Shown here one piece after another: positions 59,461 to 64,000 of a stretch of 64,000 nt of DNA (its first letter is position 1; each line of letters begins with the position of its first letter). The stretch is from Schistosoma mansoni (taxonomy: Eukaryota; Platyhelminthes; Trematoda; Strigeidida; Schistosomatidae). Below the pieces are notes generated by a model, which worked only from the letters and a program-made list of their open reading frames with translations, had not been told where the DNA came from and did no database searches. Both the position numbers and the translations under genes were made by a program. The stretch covers positions 17,132,245 through 17,196,244 of the forward strand of contig NC_031496.1 of assembly GCF_000237925.1 (NCBI RefSeq), written 5' to 3'.

Positions 59461-60012
59461 CGATGTTGACGGTTTTCAAACATGTTCACCAGGTATTTGA
59501 ACATTAACGAGAGGAACATATACAATCTGAATACTCTAAGTCAGTTAATCATGTGGAGTGTGGGACCTGACACATGTGTGTGAGCCTGTTGAATTCGCCA
59601 TGCCACACAAGAATGGTTAGATAAAAATGTCATTGTAGAATCGGTATTAGTATAAGTAGTAGCAGAAAACACCATTTATACATTTGAGATGGTGAGAATG
59701 AATTCATGGGATAGACGAAAGATCTCAATAAATGGTTGGCATGTATTAACACATGTTATATTCATTTATGTTGTTCATCCACTTATGGAGAAGAACAAGG
59801 CAGTCGTGTTTTTACAAATCAAACGCTTGTATTACTCGAAGTCACGTGAAACAAAATCATATGGTATTAGAAATGTATTGTTAATCATTTGACCTAATCA
59901 TCTCGAGGGAATAATGGCAAAGGACATTTGAGTGATGTTTAAGCTTTCAAGCATATTCTCCGTTCACTACTTGATGCTGTTAATCAGATTGTGTAGCAAA
60001 TGCTGATAAATT
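59461..60012 (+). repeat. Fragment of the large repeat, right of the SLC43 gene
   Basis: 59461-59935 matches 52165-52639 of the right arm at equal length with a handful of substitutions, including the identical 67-codon ORF (59689-59892). After a deletion of about 330 bp relative to the arm it continues with the piece CTCCGTTCACTACTTGATGC to about 60012. Confidence 0.9.
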
Positions 60013-60765
60013 ATTAGGTTAAAAGAAGGCTAATTCAGCACTCAAACTGAAGTGGTAATTGATTCGGTACGACAATGTCTAACTATGCTACATACATTTT
60101 TTCAGTACATAAAATGTAATTAGAGAAATTTCGGTTCACAAGTGTTTCTTATTTCTACCAAGAAAATTCATCGAATCGTTTTTACCATTCTACTAGAACC
60201 AGTACCTTCAAAGTACGTTGCATGTTTTATTTGTCAGTCATTCCAGTACTTCACCAACTAATCTATACTGACATTCGCAATGTGTTGAAACCATTTTATA
60301 CTACAGTATAGTTAAAAATTTTACTGCTCGGACATTACGTCGCAAAAACTACGTACATAACTGTCAGTATGAAAACAGATAAGAAATATGATAGATGATA
60401 AATCCTATCGACTTACACGAATTCATCTTTCGCACTTTGAGAGAGTGCACTCATGGTTTTCGTGAGTATATATATTATTAGCACACTAAAACGAAGCGAA
60501 ATCTATAACCCTACTCATTCAATATCCAATAATTTTTGACCATCAAACAGCAACTATCTGCATTTAAAGAAGGAAACTCACTATAATGATGTCGGCTCAA
60601 TATATTTTGATTGTATCAATCTCACTTTCATTAATAACAGTAGTAGAGTTATTCCAAAGGCTGTTAATTTCGTTTCTTCGGATTTTGTGTTCCTTATCTT
60701 ATATTCCTCTCTTCTGATCTCTGGGGTAAATCTTACGGTTCCATTTGAGAAGGACATGAGACTGG
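60013..60765. other. No recognised gene
   Basis: AT-rich; no ORF or repeat recognised. Confidence 0.5.
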
Positions 60766-63100
60766 GTGGGTTTTTTCAATCCTGTCATTTTAGTTCTTTC
60801 AGTTGACACGACTTACGTTTTCGGAGTGTCAACTCACGGAGCTTCAACACTCCATTTGTTTACGAATAGATGAGGAAGTCGATAGTCAACTGACATCATT
60901 TTTGTTCTTTATTGGCGTTTTTCTTCGGAGAGTCCTCAAATTATATCTTTCGGAAAACAAGAAAAATAATGCTGGATCAGATTAACATTTGTCATCCAGT
61001 AATTTTAAAACTATGATCCAGTAACCTCTGATTATTCTTTTTGATAACGTCAAACGATTTATTTTATCCAGTCAATCATCAAATGAGAGGTTTTCGATTC
61101 CAATAATCAACTTATTCAGCAGCTCATTGTCTCCTTTTGGGTATCGACTAGCCGCTCGTGTGCAATGATCAAATTATGTGCGAACGAACATAATATACGA
61201 AGTCGCAAAGTTTTTGCACCGACATGGTTAGAGGCTTTACGTTTTGTCCATAGTGTTCTAAAAATTTTGGCGACTTTTGCATGTCAGGCTGTAGAAGTGT
61301 TAAGGTTTTTGCTAACGACAACCCCGTGTTCATTGTGTGCCTGGAAAACAAATAGCTCAATGTTATCCACTGTATACTCATCTGATCCTTAGAAACCAAT
61401 ATGCATCATAATGCGCTTAGAAGCGTCTATTGTCAACTGTCGAATTTTAGGTCATTTTGGAGCTCTAAACTATCGCCTTCACTTTCTATCGCTCACCGTA
61501 TCTTGAAATCATCGGCGTATAAGAAAGCCGATATTTTAAGGAGACTATGAAGGTTGTAACAACTTCGGTTGATCAGTTTGGAGTTGACCTCAAATATCTA
61601 AGTATATATTCAGACAATAAAACTCAAGTACTTTCACCTTCTTAGTTTCTATGGGGATTATATTTTCTGTTATATTATATTAAATGTTCAAAAGCTTTGT
61701 GTGTTTCAATGAATAACTTTACGCTCCACTATGTGCTGTCGCTCGACGTAAATAAATACCGATTCACTTCTAGACTGATTTCTATCAGTAGGACGAGGAG
61801 CACTACTGGCACGAAAAAGTCATTTACATAATGATAAAACATACCGCTAAAATTGAGTATTCTGATTCTATTTTCCAATCTACTAAAGTGACTGAGTGTA
61901 TTATTTCTAGTATATTTTTTTCCAGACCTTCGGTTTGACTTGATCTGCCACATAATTGTTGATGAGAAATAGGAAATTAAAGACTAGAGTTGCATGTTTC
62001 ATCTTACCAAAGGGTGGAAAATAGTGGAGGTTCATGACATCACCCATACAATGGGTCAATATGAAATTCAGTAGGGATTATTCAGAGTTCGCGTTGTACC
62101 TTGTTGCCGCATTCATATTTTGCACTAGAGTATATGTGATGATCGTGCCAACTAGCTAGTGCTCTAGAGAATCTTGTGACGACTCAGTCATCAGATTTTT
62201 TTCAGCCTAATATGGCTGCACTAAAGTCTCCTGAGATTAAACATCAACCACTTGAACACTGAGTATTTAAACCGCCTAGCACGACCCCACTCATCTCACA
62301 GTCTGTACTGAGGTACACCGAATCAATCAACAGATCTCGTTCATTAGATTTCAAGCAGCAACTAACTTGTTGGCACGTTCAACTTCGAGGGTGTATGTTG
62401 TAGCCAACATTGGATGGGATAGTATTTTTGATGAATGGATCTACTCCTTCTCCTTTAAGCTTCCGCATTCTGTTGGCTCTCAACAATGTGAACTTTTTAA
62501 ATCAAGTTCCCTATTGTCTACCGACTGCATCAGCCTGCTATTTTTAATGGCGATTACATCCGGCTTGGTTGAGTCCGTCTTTAAATCAAGCCTCAATTGC
62601 TTGTTGGTTATCCTCCGAGCATTTGTTTAAGGGATCAGAATACCATTTAAATGGCTTCCTTCTGCACCCAAAGTGGCTTCAGCATTACTCACCGTCGTAG
62701 CATCACCACCCAATAATTCAAAATTTTAAGGTCCGTCTCGCCAGCATTCAACTACGGTTTGGATCCCTTTTAAGGGTTTATATGCGGTGCGAGGAGCAAA
62801 TTATCAAGAAAAAATTCCTGACCCCGTTGTTTTATGTATTTTCTGTGGCGTTAAGTCTCTTTTGTTGGGATTCTTAAATAACAATTTAGAAAGTCTGGCT
62901 TAATTTTGTTTCATTTCCGTTTGTCTTTATAGTCCATATACCCTCGGCTAGGTTATTCCGGAGAAATCGTGTTGAACAAGCTGGTCAAGTAGATCTTTTG
63001 TAAACTCACTGTAATGCTTGAAGTGAGTTCTAGGTTAAACGCTTTCATTATCCTTGACCATATGAAAAAACTGACCTGTTTATGTGATCAGCCTTTGATT
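60766..63100 (-). mobile_element. CR1-type LINE, old decayed copy
   Basis: The DNA follows, in the same order, that of the CR1-type LINE at 27.1-30.0 kb: the RT C-terminus (60790-61500), a large internal deletion around 61540-61960, the endonuclease (62000-62640) and the ORF1 C-terminal half (62650-63100). Similar landmarks include GTCGATAGTCAACTGACATC (compare 27162-27181) and ATTTAAATGGCTTCCTTCTG (compare 29571). Substitutions, stops and indels are dense throughout, so no ORF longer than about 90 codons remains. It is far older than the 27-30.7 kb copy. Confidence 0.8.
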
Positions 63101-63409
63101 ATTCAAATTAATTTTGACCGACACTTGTTTAGTAAATACATACATATAGCGAACTTCCTTTCCTATATGTCTTATATAAAAACCCAGCAATTGACATTGA
63201 CGCGTCTTTGTCTCTGGATTACACTAATTGAGATATATATATTTTACTGGTCAGTACTTCCTTACGTTATCACTGAACACCTTTTATCTGACATTCGTTA
63301 TATACTCATAGTCTCTGATCCTAGTATTAAGGCAGTTAATACGTAATAATTACTATATGCTCAGATATATTTCAGTTGGACAAGCTTTTTACTAACTCAG
63401 CTTCAAATT

Positions 63410-64000
63410 ATGGCAAGTAACTCTAGTAAAAGGGAAATTTCACCAACTTCCAAGGCTACTAAAAGGTCAAAGTCTATAACCCCTATGACTGATGACTCAG
63501 TACCTGACGATGATAAAACCTTTATCTTCTGAGCCTATGCTACCTTTCCACAAATATCACTAACAATACCTAATTCTCCATGTAACGACCCCTCCGTCCC
63601 TTCGTGCAGTATGCCGAGGGTAAGACTAGTTGACACAAAAGGCGAAATACCCACGTGCATCAAAAGTTCGACATAATCTACCAACATGCTTTTCTGAGGC
63701 CTAAATCCAAAAAACCGAAAACCAAGGAGTCCAACGGTTTATCTCATACTTACAAAAATACCAATCGATGTAGTACTGATACTCACAAGTTACAAAAATG
63801 TTCTGGCCGAAATTAACGGTCGACTTAACCAACTAACACCCCTCACACATATATGGGGTAATAATACTGATAAAAATCTTGAACAACTCACTAGAGATGA
63901 GTGTAATTTAGAGTTTGTGGCTGAAGAAGTGACGAAAAGAGTGGCGTCTTCCAACAGTGCAGTTGTATACAATCTCCCTGGTCACACACACCCAAATAAG
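63410..64000 (+). pseudogene. LINE ORF1, 5' part, running off the window
   Basis: ATG at 63410 opens MASNSSKREISPTSKATKRS, a basic, serine-rich start. Later come LAEINGRLNQLTPLTHIWG, a short coiled-coil-like stretch, and EEVTKRVASSNSAVVYNLPG (about 63925-63985), the start of the RRM-like part of an ORF1 seen in Jockey/CR1-superfamily LINEs. Several stops and frame changes occur (for example after DDDKTFIF). The element would continue beyond the window. The family is not named. Confidence 0.55.

Overview
The window is AT-rich, repeat-dominated DNA from a flatworm, almost certainly a blood fluke of the genus Schistosoma. The evidence is the combination of elements: RTE-clade LINEs whose protein matches the abundant schistosome SR2-type family, tRNA-type SINEs carrying hammerhead ribozymes (Sm-alpha type), a Merlin DNA transposon, a Penelope-like element, CR1-type LINEs with a PHD-finger ORF1, and BEL/Pao and Gypsy fossils. 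The single convincing host gene has a 16-nt first coding exon and a 60-nt first intron, as is common in schistosome genes. No rRNA, canonical tRNA or CRISPR was seen.

Layout. 0.2-4.9 kb: a full-length RTE LINE (minus strand, 13-bp target-site duplication) interrupted by a second, 5'-truncated LINE. 4.9-16.3 kb: mostly unassigned AT-rich DNA with a hairpin element, a whole-looking solo LTR with a 5-bp duplication, and hammerhead SINEs, two of them head to head. 16.3-17.7 kb: an RTE 3' fragment abutting a Penelope-like fragment with an inverted duplication. 22.1-23.9 kb: two Merlin copies in inverted orientation around a 200-N assembly gap, followed by a Mutator-like transposase fragment. 27.0-30.7 kb: a near-complete CR1-type LINE. 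32.4-34.0 kb: the 5' half of another LINE. 37.2-39.6 kb: a BEL/Pao fossil. 40.8-42.6 kb: SINEs and simple repeats.

43.4-53.3 kb is the most striking structure. Two 2,402-bp inverted arms, essentially identical wherever compared, enclose 5.1 kb of decayed LINE-bearing DNA. Two fragments of the same repeat (55.54-55.81 and 59.46-60.01 kb), in the same order and orientation as in the right arm, flank the host gene.

56.9-59.3 kb: a three-exon gene on the minus strand encoding a 471-aa major-facilitator transporter of the SLC43 type. Its splice phases agree and it looks intact. 60.8-63.1 kb: an older, decayed copy of the CR1-type LINE seen at 27-30.7 kb. 63.4 kb to the end: the start of another LINE ORF1.

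Apart from the transporter, nearly every recognisable coding stretch belongs to a mobile element. The genes do not form a pathway; the window records nested insertion, inversion and segmental duplication around one host gene. All family assignments come from reading translated motifs, without database searches.
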